Assembly (NCBI GenBank): GCA_001910725.1
Contig: MJGA01000011.1
Coordinates: 310,001-374,000, forward strand
DNA from: Phanerodontia chrysosporium
Taxonomy: Eukaryota > Basidiomycota > Agaricomycetes > Polyporales > Phanerochaetaceae
Direction: 5' to 3'
DNA length: 64,000 bases
Below the pieces are notes generated by a model. It was not told the DNA's origin, did no database searches, and was given only the letters and a program-made list of their open reading frames with translations. Every line of letters starts with the position of its first letter. Position 1 is the stretch's first letter. Below, piece after piece: positions 50,332 to 62,612 of this stretch. Position numbers and translations under genes: made by a program.

Positions 50332-50890
50332 AGTCGCGAGTTCCTCGCGCGCCTCTGGCTGAGTTCCTCGGCCGAGGCAGGGCGAGTTTCCCGCCCAAAA
50401 CCCAAAGTCGCGAGTTCCTCGCGCACCTCTGGTCGGGTTCCCCAGCCGAGGATAGGCGAGTTTCCCGCCTCAGAAGTCGCGAGCTCCTCGCGCACCTCTG
50501 GTCGGGTTCCCCAGCCGAGGATAGGCGAGTTTCCCGCCTCAGAAGTCGCGAGCTCCTCGCGCACCTTGATCTGAGTTCCTCGGACAAGGAAGAGGACGAG
50601 TTTCCCGTCCCAACACCTGCGTGGCGAGTTTCCCGCCCAAAACCTAAAGTCGCGAGTTCCTCGCGCACCTCTGGCTGAGCTTCTCGGCCGAGGACAGGCG
50701 AGTTTCCCGCCTCAAAGTCGCGAGTTCCTCGCGCGCCTTAGTCTGAGTTCCTCAGACAGGGATAGGGATGAGCTTCTCGTCCCAACACCTGGGTTCCCCG
50801 GGTGCCCGCCGCGAGTTCCTCGTTTGGCAAGGTCTGAGTTCCTCAGATCAGGGCGAGTTTCCCGCCCCGGTGCGCGAGCTCCTCGCGCGC
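50332..50890. repeat. hairpin array, right arm (about 24 hairpins)
   Basis: Read on the plus strand the unit is A (CGCGAG-TTC-CTCGCG), B (GGCTGAG-TTC-CTCGGCC or GGTCGGG-TTC-CCCAGCC) and C (GGCGAG-TTT-CCCGCC), repeated with changes. Variants such as GTCTGAG/CTCAGAC, GGGATGAG/CTCGTCCC and CACCTGGG/CCCGGGTG change both stem strands together and keep pairing. Confidence 0.85.
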
Positions 50891-51014
50891 CGTTACCCCG
50901 AGGGAAGGGCGGCTCTCTTGCAGGGCGGCCGTCCTGGCGCGGACCCTTCCTTGGTCCTCGGGATAAGTACCCTGCGAGTCTCGACGCTCGCGGGCGAAAC
51001 CAACGCGCGCCTCA

Positions 51015-54000
51015 AATATCACTTTTCGCCCACAGAATTATTGTCGTTCGTCATGTATATATGATTCATTCAATACATTCTCTGTCGTGAATGCTTGAAC
51101 ATTGTAAACTGTCCCTACCCTGCTCCGCAAGTCTAAGCTATAAGGAATATGACTCGTCCGTGACGTGTGGCGATACGGAAGAGGTGACATTCCTCGTGGC
51201 AGCCCGCATTTTGACGATCCTCACTTGAGCGCGCGGAGGTGCGACTGTTCAGCAGTGCGTTCTCGATCTCTTCCAGCTGCAAGACCTGCAAGACGCAGGA
51301 ACGGTACAGGTCTTGCACAACAGTGAGCAGTCTGTGCTTCCTGATTTCGCGGCTGGGGTCGTTATTGTGGGTCAAGCTGAAGGGCATCCAAATTGTACCT
51401 TCGGCGCCATAGGAGTACGGCCGACGTAAATTGGAGTTGAAGGTCGAAGGTCGAGTAAGCGGCCTGCCTCGATGCAGAGCCAGTTGTCGCCGCTGCCTGT
51501 CCACGCGTCCTGCGCGCTGAGAGGTCGACGGGGTATAGTCGAATGGGGCATATGGCAAGTCTAGCCTGGAATGGACAAGTGTCTCGCAGCGCAGTACCAC
51601 ACGATTGACCCCAGATCGCCGAGGATGCTGTTGGACGCCGAAAGAACTGTCAATTGCTCTGTAGCCCCATGGTTGAGAATGGTTGAGAAAGTGGATTTCG
51701 ACGGGAAGAACTGCTCGACATACTACCACAGTGGTCGGTCTCACTCGGCGTGACTCCGACTGTTCGAAACGCCACGCCCATCGGCGGTACGCAGTATTCA
51801 TTCGGACACTGTTGCCTCGTTTCAGCATTCCCGTCATGTTATATACGTCTCGAGCAGCTACTATGTACTCACTAGGATCAAATGAACGGCGAATGAGCGG
51901 TGCTGCCGTGCTCCCTGGACCCTGGCGCGTTTCGCAATGCCTAGACGCGTTACACGGGCTTCTGCTGTCGGTCTGAGAAAGGGATCTGGGAGAGGGGGCC
52001 AATTAAGTTCGCTGCTAGATAGTTCGTCTGTGGTCTTCTGTCCGCGGTCGGAGATCTGGGATGAGACGAGATGACAGCTTCCAGGAAGCTGGGCAGTCGC
52101 AAGAGGACGTTGTGGATGCATGTGATTCGAGGTGGGGGTCAGGTCTTCAAGCTTCAGGGTTAGAGATGGGCGAAGAGCTCCATTCTTCATGAGATGCAGG
52201 TGCTTCCTCGACCGATGGGGAAGGCGAGCTTGTTGAAGCGGGAGCGTCGACCCGAGAACAGCTTGGCGTTGACCAGTTCCTTCTTGAGTCTGCGTTGTGT
52301 CTGAATCTGCGCCCGGACGGTGGGTGCTAGGACTAGGTCGCAACGGTCTCAGCGGCCTTCCGGTTCGGGTGCATCGCTGGTCGTCGTATGTCCGCCCATA
52401 GCATGTGTTTCCTCATACGTGACCCAAAACCTGGGAGGCGCAGAAGGGTTCGCATCACCCAATAGTTCTGAGTCTTATGACCTGCTTCCTGCATCGTTAA
52501 CTTTGGACATCCCAATGAGAGCGTGGTGCACGTACGTACCCAGGTGACGCGCATCTGGGCCAGCAAGCTGACTGCGACCTAAGAAAAGCGAGCCTCTGGA
52601 GCAACAGACAGGCCCAAACCCAACACTGACATTCAGTTGTAGTACAGGAGTTGGCGCGCCGAGTGACCGTAGAAGGTTGTACGGAGGTCAAATCACATAA
52701 GTGGCTCATAAAAAGCGAATAAGCAGCCAGATGAAGTGACATTACAAAAGCGCGCTTACCTCGCTTGAGGCTTTTTCTATCTGACGCCTTTCGCCAAGCA
52801 ACCTCGTTGCAAGCTACATCGAACTTCAGTCTTTTCTCCTCACCGTTGTATCAGTGGCATCAATCATCCACGTCTATTTTTCCTCACGACGACGTCGCGA
52901 ACTGCGGTAAAGCAAAGCTACCCCAATCGAATTCTGCTCTGCGCGGTCCCTGTCACAGCATCTCTAGATTGTATGCCAAGGCTACCGGAGGCGACAAGCT
53001 CGAATGGCCAAGAGCAAGTTGCGCATACATCGACGCGTATGGCCCGCACTCGAGAGCCTTTTCCTCATCCTTCGAATTCCCCTCGAACGTGCGCTGCGTT
53101 GTCTTCCCCGCGTGTTGTGCACGGTCCGAATATCGCGGATTCAGCAGGCAAGGGACGCCATCAGGTTCAGCGAGGGTGCGGGAAGGTGTCCATGTGGGGT
53201 GGCGGAGGATGGCCGGTGGTTCGAGGTCACCGAGCTGGGTCTTGTGCAGGCAGGCACGAGCGTCGTGAGCTTATGACCGTCCTCCTGCAGTCAGCTAATA
53301 TCATGGACACGAGGCTAGAGCTTTCTCGACGGAACACGTCCTCAATGCAGTACTTGTTCACGATTGGCTGGATGAGTCGATTACCAGGGCAACGCCATAA
53401 TGAACGGAGCATGCGTCCATGCCATCCTTGATTTTAAGTGTGATGACCAAATTTCTGGACCGCAACGCTGGCGTGCCTTGCTCTTGCCCCCCATGACATC
53501 GTCAGTTGCAAAGCTCGGCACCGCCAAATCGACACGACGAAGAGCATCGATTTCTGCGTCGGTCCCTGTAAGGGATCGGATGTAGGCGAGAGCGCAACCC
53601 GTGACTCGATCTCGCCTTGTCCTCAGATTTCCCAGTCTATCGCGCCGATTCACATGCACCGTACGGGGCGAAGAAGTCGACTATTGCCAGCGACAGAATC
53701 TGTCTTTCGAACCGCCGAGATGGCACCTCCGACTAGCCCGACGAGCTCGTATGCACCCCCGGCAGAGGACGGAGGGGCAATCACTGGCGATATTGGACCG
53801 CGCCCAGAAAGGGGGTGTCTGACACGGCAGCGGGTAGGTCAGGAGCACAGCGGTGCGGCGGGCTAGGCAAGCGTCAGTGCTAGTGACTCTGATACCGAGC
53901 TTGATCTTCATTTCGGTGGTTGCCACAGACCCGGCAGCGGGAGATAAGGGGCTACAGGAGTCCGCCAGCCCCCCGTCGACGAGAGTCGGTGGACGAGGAG

Positions 54001-54321
54001 GCGGCAGGGACCGTATCCGGCCTAGGACGAGAGAACGGTTATTCCATGATCGAGTGGGTGGTATCTTGTCTTGGGATGATGTAGACGTTGAACCGGGCCC
54101 GCGTCCGATAGGCTCAAGGACTCGATGGCGCTACGGGGGCGGCACAGGCTCAGTGCCAGCTGATCTCGCCGTCTCAACGCACCCATCAAAACTCTGCCAT
54201 GTCCCAGATGACTTTATATTGCGCCTCCCCGCGCGAGCCCAGGGAGGATCCACCGAGCTTCTTTCCGCCATCTTCCTTCTCGCCCTCGCGCTGCGACTGA
54301 CTGAGCCGAGGCTCCTAGGCA
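51015..54321. other. gene-poor stretch of about 3.3 kb
   Basis: The longest open frame is 51133-52002 on the minus strand (289 codons). It shows no recognisable motif, no splice pattern and a low-order composition, so it is not called as a gene. Open frames at 52765-53268 and 53853-54321 on the plus strand are likewise unconvincing. This may be decayed sequence next to the hairpin element, or it may hold genes outside my recognition. Confidence 0.4.
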
Positions 54322-56390
54322 ATGGCCCGCCCGACAATGAGAAGGCGTTCCATCCCCCGCCCGGGACCGCGCGCACGGGCTCGAGCACCGGCAGCTACGA
54401 CGACGGCGCGCACCCCGAGCTCCAGGTGTTCCAGCGCCCGTCCGGGCTCAAGGGCTTCTACTACAATCCCACGACGCAGGTCGTCATGCTCGGCTTTGTC
54501 TGTTTCATGTGCCCAGGCCTCTTCAACGCCCTCAACGGCCTCGGCGGCGGCGGCCAGCGCGACGAGACGACCAGCGCGAACGCCAACTCAGCGCTGTACT
54601 CGACCTTCGCGTTCTTTGCGTTCTTCGCGGGGTGCGCATCCCCGCTGCTGTGTCCCTCTCCGTTCCCGCTCATCACGCACCCGCAGCTCTATCAACAATG
54701 TTATGGGTTCCAAGCTGACGTTGCTCCTCGGAAGCGTCGGCTACGCTCTGTACATCGGCTCCTATCTGTGCGTTCTCCGTTCGCCACCGGGCGTACCGCC
54801 CCACTGACGCATGCACACGACCGTTCAGGGTAGTGAACATCCATCCGAACGCAAGCGGCTTTAACATCGCCGCGGGGGCTATCCTGGGTGTCTGTGCCGG
54901 CATGCTCTGGACTGCGCAGGGCTCGCTGATGCTCGCGTATCCGACGGAGAGCCAGAAGGGCAAGTTCATAGCCATCTTCTGGTCCATTTTCAACCTTGGC
55001 GGTGTTGTCGGGGCGGCAGTGTCGCTAGGACAGAACTTTCATTCCGAGGTGCGTCCCGCTGCCGTAACTGTCTTGCTGCTGGGCGCTGCTCCCACAGCGA
55101 CGGGGGCCACGACTGTATATTGACTCGCCTTGCCCCCCCCCTAGACTAATTCTGGTGAGCATCTGATGATTGAGTTCGCATCGCAGTCGTTGATTATCAC
55201 CGCCCGGACGGGGTCGTATCAGTCGGAAACGGAACCTACGTGCGTGCACGTTCTCATGCTCCACGGGAAGGCTGCGCTTGACAGTGCGTGCCGCAGATTG
55301 TGTTCTTGGTGCTCACCGGCGTCGGCGTGCTCATCCCGCTCCTCATGGTCGAGCCGTCCAAGATGGTCCGCGCGGACGGCAGCCGCGTCACAACACCGCA
55401 GCACCCGTCGTGGAGGACCGAGTTCATGGGCCTGTGGGTCGCGCTCCGCACCGATCCGTGGATTGTACTACTCTTCCCTATGTTCTTCGCCAGCAACTGG
55501 TTCTACACCTGGCGTAAGTTACCGTGTATATGGTCGCGCGACGCGTCACTGACACGTGACACAGAATTCAACGACTACAACGGCGCCATATTCAACATCC
55601 GTGCACGCTCCTTGAACAATCTTGTCTATTGGCTCGCGCAGATCGTCGGTTCCGTGAGCATCGGCTTCCTGCTCGACCAGCGGGGCCTCAGCCGGCGCTT
55701 CCGCGCCTTCAGTGGCTGGTGTGTCCTCTTCGTCATGGTCTTCGTGGTGCATATATGGTCGTACTTCTACCAGCGGTGCGTCCCGCACCCCTCTCGCGCT
55801 CGGCCAGCCGCGCTGACGTGGACACAGGCAGTACACGCGTGCGCAAGTAGCCGATGAAGGGTACCACAAATTCGACATCTACGACGACGGCTATGCAGCG
55901 CGGATAATGCTGTTCATAGTCTGCGGCCTCCTGGATTCGATGTGGCAGACCACGGCCTATTGGGTCATGGGTGCCATGTCGAACGATCCGGCAAAGCTTG
56001 CGCACTTTACTGGATTCTGTACGTGTTCCCTGATGTCTTGTAGGCCTTCCTTTCCTAACGCCACCCAGATAAATCCATACAGTCCGCAGGCGCGGCGGGT
56101 ATATGGCGAGGAGACGCCGTGGGGCTGCCGTACGTCCAACCTGCCACCAGAGTCAGGTCTCAGACCTCCTGACATCGTTTGCAGATATATGAGCATCTTC
56201 ATATCGACATGGGTCCTCCTCGTCGCGGGCCTGCTCTTCGCGCTGCCCATGATCCACATGCGTGTGGAGGACCACACGGAGGAGGAGGATGACCTGTAAG
56301 CCTCCCGCGCCCGCCCGTGCCCGCAGTCGATACGTACCTACTGATCCCCGCAGACACGACCTCGACATGTCGCTGACGTCGGAGAAGTGA
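54322..56390 (+). CDS. UNC93-like major facilitator transporter
   Basis: A multi-span membrane protein of the UNC93/DUF895 group within the major facilitator superfamily. The substrate is unknown. The N-terminal cytosolic part leads to LKGFYYNPTTQVVMLGFVCF and CPGLFNALNGLGGGG. Then come MGSKLTLLLGSVGYALYIG, IFWSIFNLGGVVGAAVSLG, VFLVLTGVGVLIPLLMVEPS, LNNLVYWLAQIVGS and WVLLVAGLLFALPMIHM. The protein ends HDLDMSLTSEK. A 10-nt exon at 55145-55154 joins HSE to TNSVGNGTY. The start is uncertain: the ATG at 54322 (MARP) is out of frame unless one C is added at 54330-54332, giving MARPDNEKAFHPPPG. About eight introns were seen. The transporter call is firm; the 5' end is not. Confidence 0.85.
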
Positions 56391-56883
56391 GGCTGCGTGT
56401 GCGCTGCTGCTGTTGTTTGACGATTCTGCGAGGTGACGACCTTTGACGCTTGGTTCCGACTTTCTTGACTATTTTTGCCAGTCCGCTCCTTTGTATCATG
56501 TAGCTGCATATACCTTTATTATGTTGGATTGCTGTCGTAAGGCTTTCTCGGAATATATCACGAGATAATACTTTGTTGCGTGCGCATCAGAGGCCTAAGG
56601 CCTAATTCAAGGTCCGCTCTGGAGCGGCAAGGTGTGGCAACGGTAACACGACGTATTCGCCGACCACGACCTTGTCTGCACTGAAACCTCATGCAAATTC
56701 ATGAATATTTTCCTCACCACATTCATCGTCACATGGCATTTCTAAACTATGAGGCCGCGTCGCGTACAAAGCGAAGTGCAACGATTGCGATCACCAACGC
56801 CGCTTGGGCCACTCGTCCCAAAGCTCGAGGTTCCGCTCAACTTGTGCTTTCTTGCTTCCTCCCAACTTGACCCTCTCTCCGCC
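56391..56883. other. intergenic stretch before the third FunK1 pair
   Basis: No gene recognised; promoter of the gene at 56884 is expected here. Confidence 0.35.
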
Positions 56884-59374
56884 ATGCCCTCCGGTGCTGA
56901 ATACTACGTCGGTGTGCTACCTGGACAAGAATTTCTGGATACATTCATGAATCTCGATACTAATATCGGGACCGCGCCACAACCAGATTTCTCTCGCGTC
57001 GCTCGCGAAAACTCTGTCAAAGGGATGGCGCAGCGTTTTGTGAGTACTCATACTACCTAAACATACATCATAGCTCAGTTCCGTGGACTGTTGAGAAGGC
57101 CGGCGCTGTCGAGAGGTGTAAACTTTGTCCGGGATTACGACTCTTCATCACGAAGACGAGGAAGCCGAAGAACGACCCCTCCGGTTCGTCCGTGGAGGAC
57201 CTTTCGAATCTTTGCGCCCCACTAGCCATGCGCAGACAACAGAGAGTACGCAAAGGACGGAAAAAACGCGATCTCCATGAGTACTACGACTTCGCTACTG
57301 GAGTTCTCGGGATCGAAGTAATCCCATCTGACGACGCGGATCCCTTCTACGACTTCGCGGACTACTTGCAGAACAGGTCTTCCTATGGTACAGACTCTCC
57401 TGTCTCTCACGACTCCCGACCATCGTGTCAGCCCTCGACACCAGGCGCGAGTCATGAACGCCTGAGTCCACCGGCTCCATCACTGACTCCGGCAAACGAA
57501 CTTCACGCTCTGCCAGAGGCGATTGACCGCAGTGGGGTGGAGAACTTTGTGATGAAAGCAGAGTCCCATCGACGCAACGAACACGAACCAAACGCGCCTC
57601 AGACGCCACCGCCATGCGTAGGAACGCGCTCTCCAAGCCGGCAAAACGAGAGGTCTCCGGCTACACCGAGTTCTGGATCTACTCTTGATTACGAGTTTGC
57701 TAACAGGAATGATGCAGGCTGCACATCTCGAAGGGCACTCGTAGCTCATGCGCAGGCTCAGTTTGCGCGCCAACATCTCGTCTTCCTGTTCCAGGTAATC
57801 TTGGTCAACCGTTGGGTCCGATTCGTGCGCTGGGACCGTTCGGGAGGCGTCATAACGGAGCGTATAGACTACGTCTCAAATCCCAGTCTTCTAGCGGAGT
57901 TCCTCTGGAGGTTCTCACATATGACCGACGAGCAACGGGGGTGGGATACTACCGTGTCGAAGCCCACCAGGGCCGAAGGCGAACTGTTCCGATCGTCTGT
58001 CGCACATTTTCTAGCGAACATGGACGGCGGATGTGCTCGCAAACTTCCTCGTGCTGAAAGGACCCTCGACGACACCAAGACCTATCCACTCTGGAAAGTG
58101 CGGGTTGTCAACGAGGCCAGTGGCCACTCGACTAATCTCGTCATCGGCCGACCCTTCGACGCCTACCCGTCTTTGTTCAAACGTGCCACTCGCCCCTACC
58201 TCGCCTGGGACCTGCAGACGTCTCGGATAGTGTTCATGAAGGACTCATGGCGCATACTGGATGACTCGCTCCTGGCGGAGTTCAACACATATCAAGAGCT
58301 GTACAGACACGAGGTCCCGCATTTGCCAAACGTCTTGTATGGAGGCGATGTGTGCGACAGTCATGGTCGACCACATACGACTTATACCCAGACGTACTCG
58401 ACGCAATATGGGACGTGGCGCGTTACCGAGGCGCCGGAACTCGGCTATGTCCATCATCGTATCGTGCAGGATCTCGCCTATCCACTGGATTCTGCTGTGG
58501 ACGAACACGAGTTTATACAAGCTATGCGCGATGCCCTGCATGGTAAGCATCTTTGCAACGCGAAGTCAGCTGCCGTGACTCTAACGGATCTATTATGACA
58601 GCCATGGACGTGGCTTATGTCTCTGCCGGGCTACTGCATCGAGACGTGAGCATGCAGAATATCATGCTTACGTCAGACGGCCGGGGCATCTTGAACGACT
58701 GGGACCATGCAGGAAGGACGGCCAATCTGGGCCCTGGTATTGTGAGTAGTATCTGTTTCCGAGACAAGACTGTTTCTGAAGACGTTTCACAGGGCACTTG
58801 GACATACATGTCAGTCGCCCTACTTCAGCACCCGGAGAAGTTGCACACCATCATAGACGACATACAGTCTCACTACTGGGTCCTCGTGCATGGGGCGCTG
58901 AAACGCTTCGCTCACCTAGATCAATCCCTGCCTCTGACCATATTTGATGAAGAGAGGCAGGATTCCGAAGGGAACACAGTTGGTGGCCGCCAGAAAGAGC
59001 TAGCCGTATTATACGGCGACATTCTTCTGGTTCAGTTTCCATGCCCAGCCTTGAAGCAGCTCATCGTGGACCTCACTCATCGCTGGCATACTTATCTCTC
59101 GGTGGACGCGGGTCGTTACCCAGAGGCTCGCCGCCAGCCTGGTGCCACGGAGGTCATGGACATGGCGCCTCAGCCTTCATACTGGTTAGAACTGTTTGAT
59201 AACGCTCTGCAGATTTTTCCAGAGCGACTTTCTCGTGATGACGCGAAGTCACCATCTTCAAAGCACTGTGCTCGAGGCGACAGCTCAGCTAGCTCAAAAA
59301 ACAAACGCAAGGCCGAGGATATGCCTGTCTGCGAACTCCGTAGATCCAAGAGGATAAAGAACATGCACTCCTGA
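56884..59374 (+). CDS. FunK1 fungal-type protein kinase, type I
   Basis: Exons 56884-57039, about 57096-58542, 58602-58741 and 58793-59374 give about 774 residues. The start is MPSGAEYYVGVLPGQEFLDT. The nuclease-like half has CKLCPGLRLFITKT and VLGIEVIPSDDADPF; the lysine of ExK is Ile and the PD aspartate is absent. The kinase half has VFMKDSW, HRDVSMQNIM, LNDWDHAG and GTWTYMS, so catalytic residues are kept. The tail has RRSKRIKN, a likely nuclear signal. The third exon is again 140 nt. Exon 2 could also start at 57099; both keep the frame. It converges on the type II gene at 59482 across 107 nt. Confidence 0.9.
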
Positions 59375-59481
59375 CTCGTTACTGTTTTGACGATCTATCG
59401 CTATCGACAGCTTGTAGTAATACACAGTTTAGATGCTTCCCTCAGATAATTGCGCGAAAAGAACCGCGAGGCCACCGTCGC

Positions 59482-61962
59482 TCACACTGCAGTGTTCTCA
59501 TCACCCCGCTGATGGTTCGTCTTCCGCTTCTTCGCAGCTTTAGGTGGATCCGCAATCTCATCGCGTTCTCTTTTCAACTTGTTGGCCTTTGACTTTGCTT
59601 GAAGTTGTCGCAATGAGGGCCGCGAGCTCTTCCGATGTACCGTTTGTCTCTTGATTTGAGCGATTGTTGATGCCTTCGCATTCTGATCCAGCGCAGGAGT
59701 ATCCTGTATATTGCCGATAGCGTCGTCCCTGTGGGAAGCCCGGACTTGAGCACTGGGACCTTTCGGCGGAAACTGATCAGCGACGATGTCTGGATCCGTG
59801 GGCCAATCGGGACGATCATACGCATCGCCGAGCATGTCGGCGAGTACTTGAGCATTGGACAGGTCTCGCTCCGCTTCGTCGAATTCAGCGTGGGTCCTGC
59901 CCATTCTGACGCTGTTTTCGAACATGTGGTACACGCGCAGCTTCTCGGACCAGGTTCCGACGAGGTCGCGCAGAGGACGGGCTGTGAAGGGAAAATTCTT
60001 GAACGTCATGTCGTCCAAGAGAGCACGCTTCCGCATGCCGCCTTCGATATCCAGCCTGCCGTTGGGACGAGTAACTTCTATCCACTCGTCGAATAGATTG
60101 TTGGAGTTAGCAACGAGGCCCAAATGCGAGTGGGCGCAGTGGTGCACAGCAAACTTGAGGAAGGTCCAAAATAATTGCTCGTGGGCGTGCACGATCTCGT
60201 ATTCCCTTGGAACACCATGCTGCCTCAGCAGCGATATCGGCATGACTTGCCAGGTGGCCTCGAGAAGCGATCAGAGGCGCAGGCGGGCATGAGAAGGCGA
60301 GACTTACTGTGCCCACAATGTAGTCGACCCCACCTTCCAAATGGCTATCTGCCTTAACAACATGATCCCAATCGACCAGCTTGCCGTTTGGCGTATCACC
60401 TGTCAGCATGACATTTCCTGGATGGATGTCGATGTGGAGTAACTTCGATATTTTGTACGAGGCATCGACCCCTTGGCATTGTATATTTAGCAGAAACAGC
60501 CTGTCGGAGAGAAAGGTTAGACGCACCTAGGATAATGTCCCGGAAAACCTTGACGAGCTGTCTTGATGAAGTCAGAGTTGTAAGAGGTAATGCGATCTCC
60601 TCAACCACTCGCTGATGCTCGAGGCCTCTCAGGAGAGGGCTGCATGGGGCAAGCCACTCCGCATCTCGATAGAGGTCTGGCAATTTATCCGTTAGTGTAG
60701 TCTGGCCATTCGGGTGTTCGTCGGAGACAACCAAGCCACCGCAGTGCAGCCGAGGTGAGATGCTGTTACCATCCGCATGGAGGGTTCGCAAGACGGAGGT
60801 TTCAGAAAGGACGGAATTGTCGGAAGGGGCCCAGCTATCTTTCAGGAACTTCATTTCCTGCTTTTTCAGGTCGTAGGCGATATAGCCACGCGTGCCACGG
60901 CCGGGAGTAGAAAGCTCTTCGTAGAACGGAGTGCATATGAGAAACTGCCAAGATTGAGTCCCAGTATCGACTAGCCTCTCTGTCGCGGCCGTAGAGTCTT
61001 CGTCCCCATTAGCGACAGACACTTTGTAGATCGGATAGTCGGGATCGACTAGAGTATATTTCTCAGGCTTGCGCTCTCCGTTGTTCTTGTAAGCTGTCAT
61101 CGCAGAGGTGAAGAGTTCTTGTTCGGCCTCAGAGGCCAGCGTCGCCGTTTCGTCGAAGCCTAGCTGACTTCCCGTCATCTCGCCCAGCATCCAAAGAAAC
61201 TCTGAAATGTGGTGTGGCTCCTTGATGTAGTTGAAGTCCTGAGTGACGATGTCGCCTGCGCGGTCGAACCTATGAAATCGAGCAAATCCGCCGGCGATAG
61301 ACACAAGGAACTGGAAACGTAGATGTTGCCTCGAGAATCGTAGCCCTGCGTACATAGCGAGTTGGCCACGGCTAGATCGACCGTCGTTTGTTCCATTCTC
61401 GCACGAGGCCATCCCAGCATGGTAATCCTCAAAACCTTCCAAGCTATTTCCTTGTTTGACCTCCAACAGAGCCAGGACACGCGAGTAATCGCAGCGTTCC
61501 TTGATGACCAGACCAGGAGAGGCCCACTGGCGCGAGATCTCACCCGCCGGAACGGCCTGAAACACGATGTCCGGGCGACGTTCGGTATTGACTCGTTTCT
61601 TGTCCCCTGAATTGATCGTCTCTACTTTGCTAGTAATTTGGGCCATCGATACGCAGCGTGTCTATCGCGGAAAAGCATGAGTAGCCACAACATCAGGAGT
61701 GCGTATCGAAGCCTACCCATGTGTGTTGAAGCTCTAGCTCGTTGTTAGCTTCGAGACATGGCGTGAAGTCAATAGTTGGAAGATCCTTTGGGGCCACCAG
61801 GCTCGCAGGAAAGTAGTTTTTCTTGAACAAGGCCAAGGGCATCGTGCCGACAAACCGGCCTTGCATACGCCTGGCATATTGAGCGCGTGTCTCCTGGATA
61901 TCTGGAGGGAAGACTTCAAAGCGGCCTTGCCTGCCCAGGATACGCATTCGTGGGGACGGCAT
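59482..61962 (-). CDS. FunK1 kinase, type II, with PD...ExK nuclease-like N-terminal domain
   Basis: Exons 61962-61717, 61661-60527, 60471-60308 and 60258-59482 give about 773 residues. The N-terminal region has VGTMPLALFKKNYFP. The nuclease-like motifs are RRPDIVFQAV and LALLEVKQGN, followed by RGQLAMYAGLRFSRQHLR and HRFDRAGDIV. The kinase half has FLKDSW, HIDIHPGNVM (Arg of HRD replaced by Ile, Asp kept) and LVDWDHVV, then a partner of the usual THFMS block, ATWQVMPISLL. The tail is strongly basic (KANKLKRERDE, KAAKKRKTNH). Like the gene at 8473 it has a changed HRD arginine, as in RD-negative kinases. It converges on the type I gene ending at 59374. Confidence 0.88.
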
Positions 61963-62612
61963 TCTGGAGAGTGAAGAGACGGAGATAGTAGAGGAGCCAA
62001 GAAGTCGCGAAAGCGTGCACACACGGTGCTTTTATGTGAATGCCAGAGTGGCCAGGCCACCATGTTCAAGAGAACAAGTCCGTACGCGGGGACCGATACG
62101 AACATACCGTCCCATCGCAATACGTCCTGGTCAGCTCCCGGGCGATTATAGGTCCAAAAATCATAGTATGCACACCGCTACACCACATCAGCTCGCGCGC
62201 ATGAGACATGTCGAAAAGACCCGCTCACCGAGATTCTGGGTCCCACGGTCCCAAAGGGTCCAACCACCTCGACGTCACGTTATACGAGCTGTCACCGGCG
62301 GCTCCTAACAGTGATCGGGACGTCTTGCGATGGTCGCGTACGCGTCGATCTGCGTCAGCATTCCAGAAGTGAACCAAAAAGTACTCCTACTTCAGCAGTC
62401 AGAATTTTCTTTTCGTAACGAATCGTCGAAACCTTGGCGTCATGGGCCTAATCACGGAGTAGAGATAGACGTAACAACCTTATATAAGGCCTGTAAGAGC
62501 CATGAGTTATGGGAGAGTTGCATTCGAACTGAAACACCACCCAGTCGGAAATCAATAGCTCCTAGATTGTATTACGACGGGTCGACAGTGTCTGACAAGC
62601 CGCTCGCTACAC
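61963..62612. other. intergenic stretch right of the last FunK1 pair
   Basis: No gene recognised except a possible small last exon near 62590-62640 of the hypothetical gene described next. Confidence 0.35.

Larger units (their letters stand above)
49985..51014. repeat. right arm of large inverted repeat (hairpin element)
   Basis: Reverse copy of 48587-49365, longer by about 250 nt because it holds additional three-hairpin units. It carries the same TATA box, leader and 45-nt intron-like segment, in mirror order. Confidence 0.85.

Noticed and set aside
51133..52002. 289-codon open frame, minus strand
   Set aside because: No motif, no splice pattern and no family resemblance; it overlaps other open frames of similar quality.
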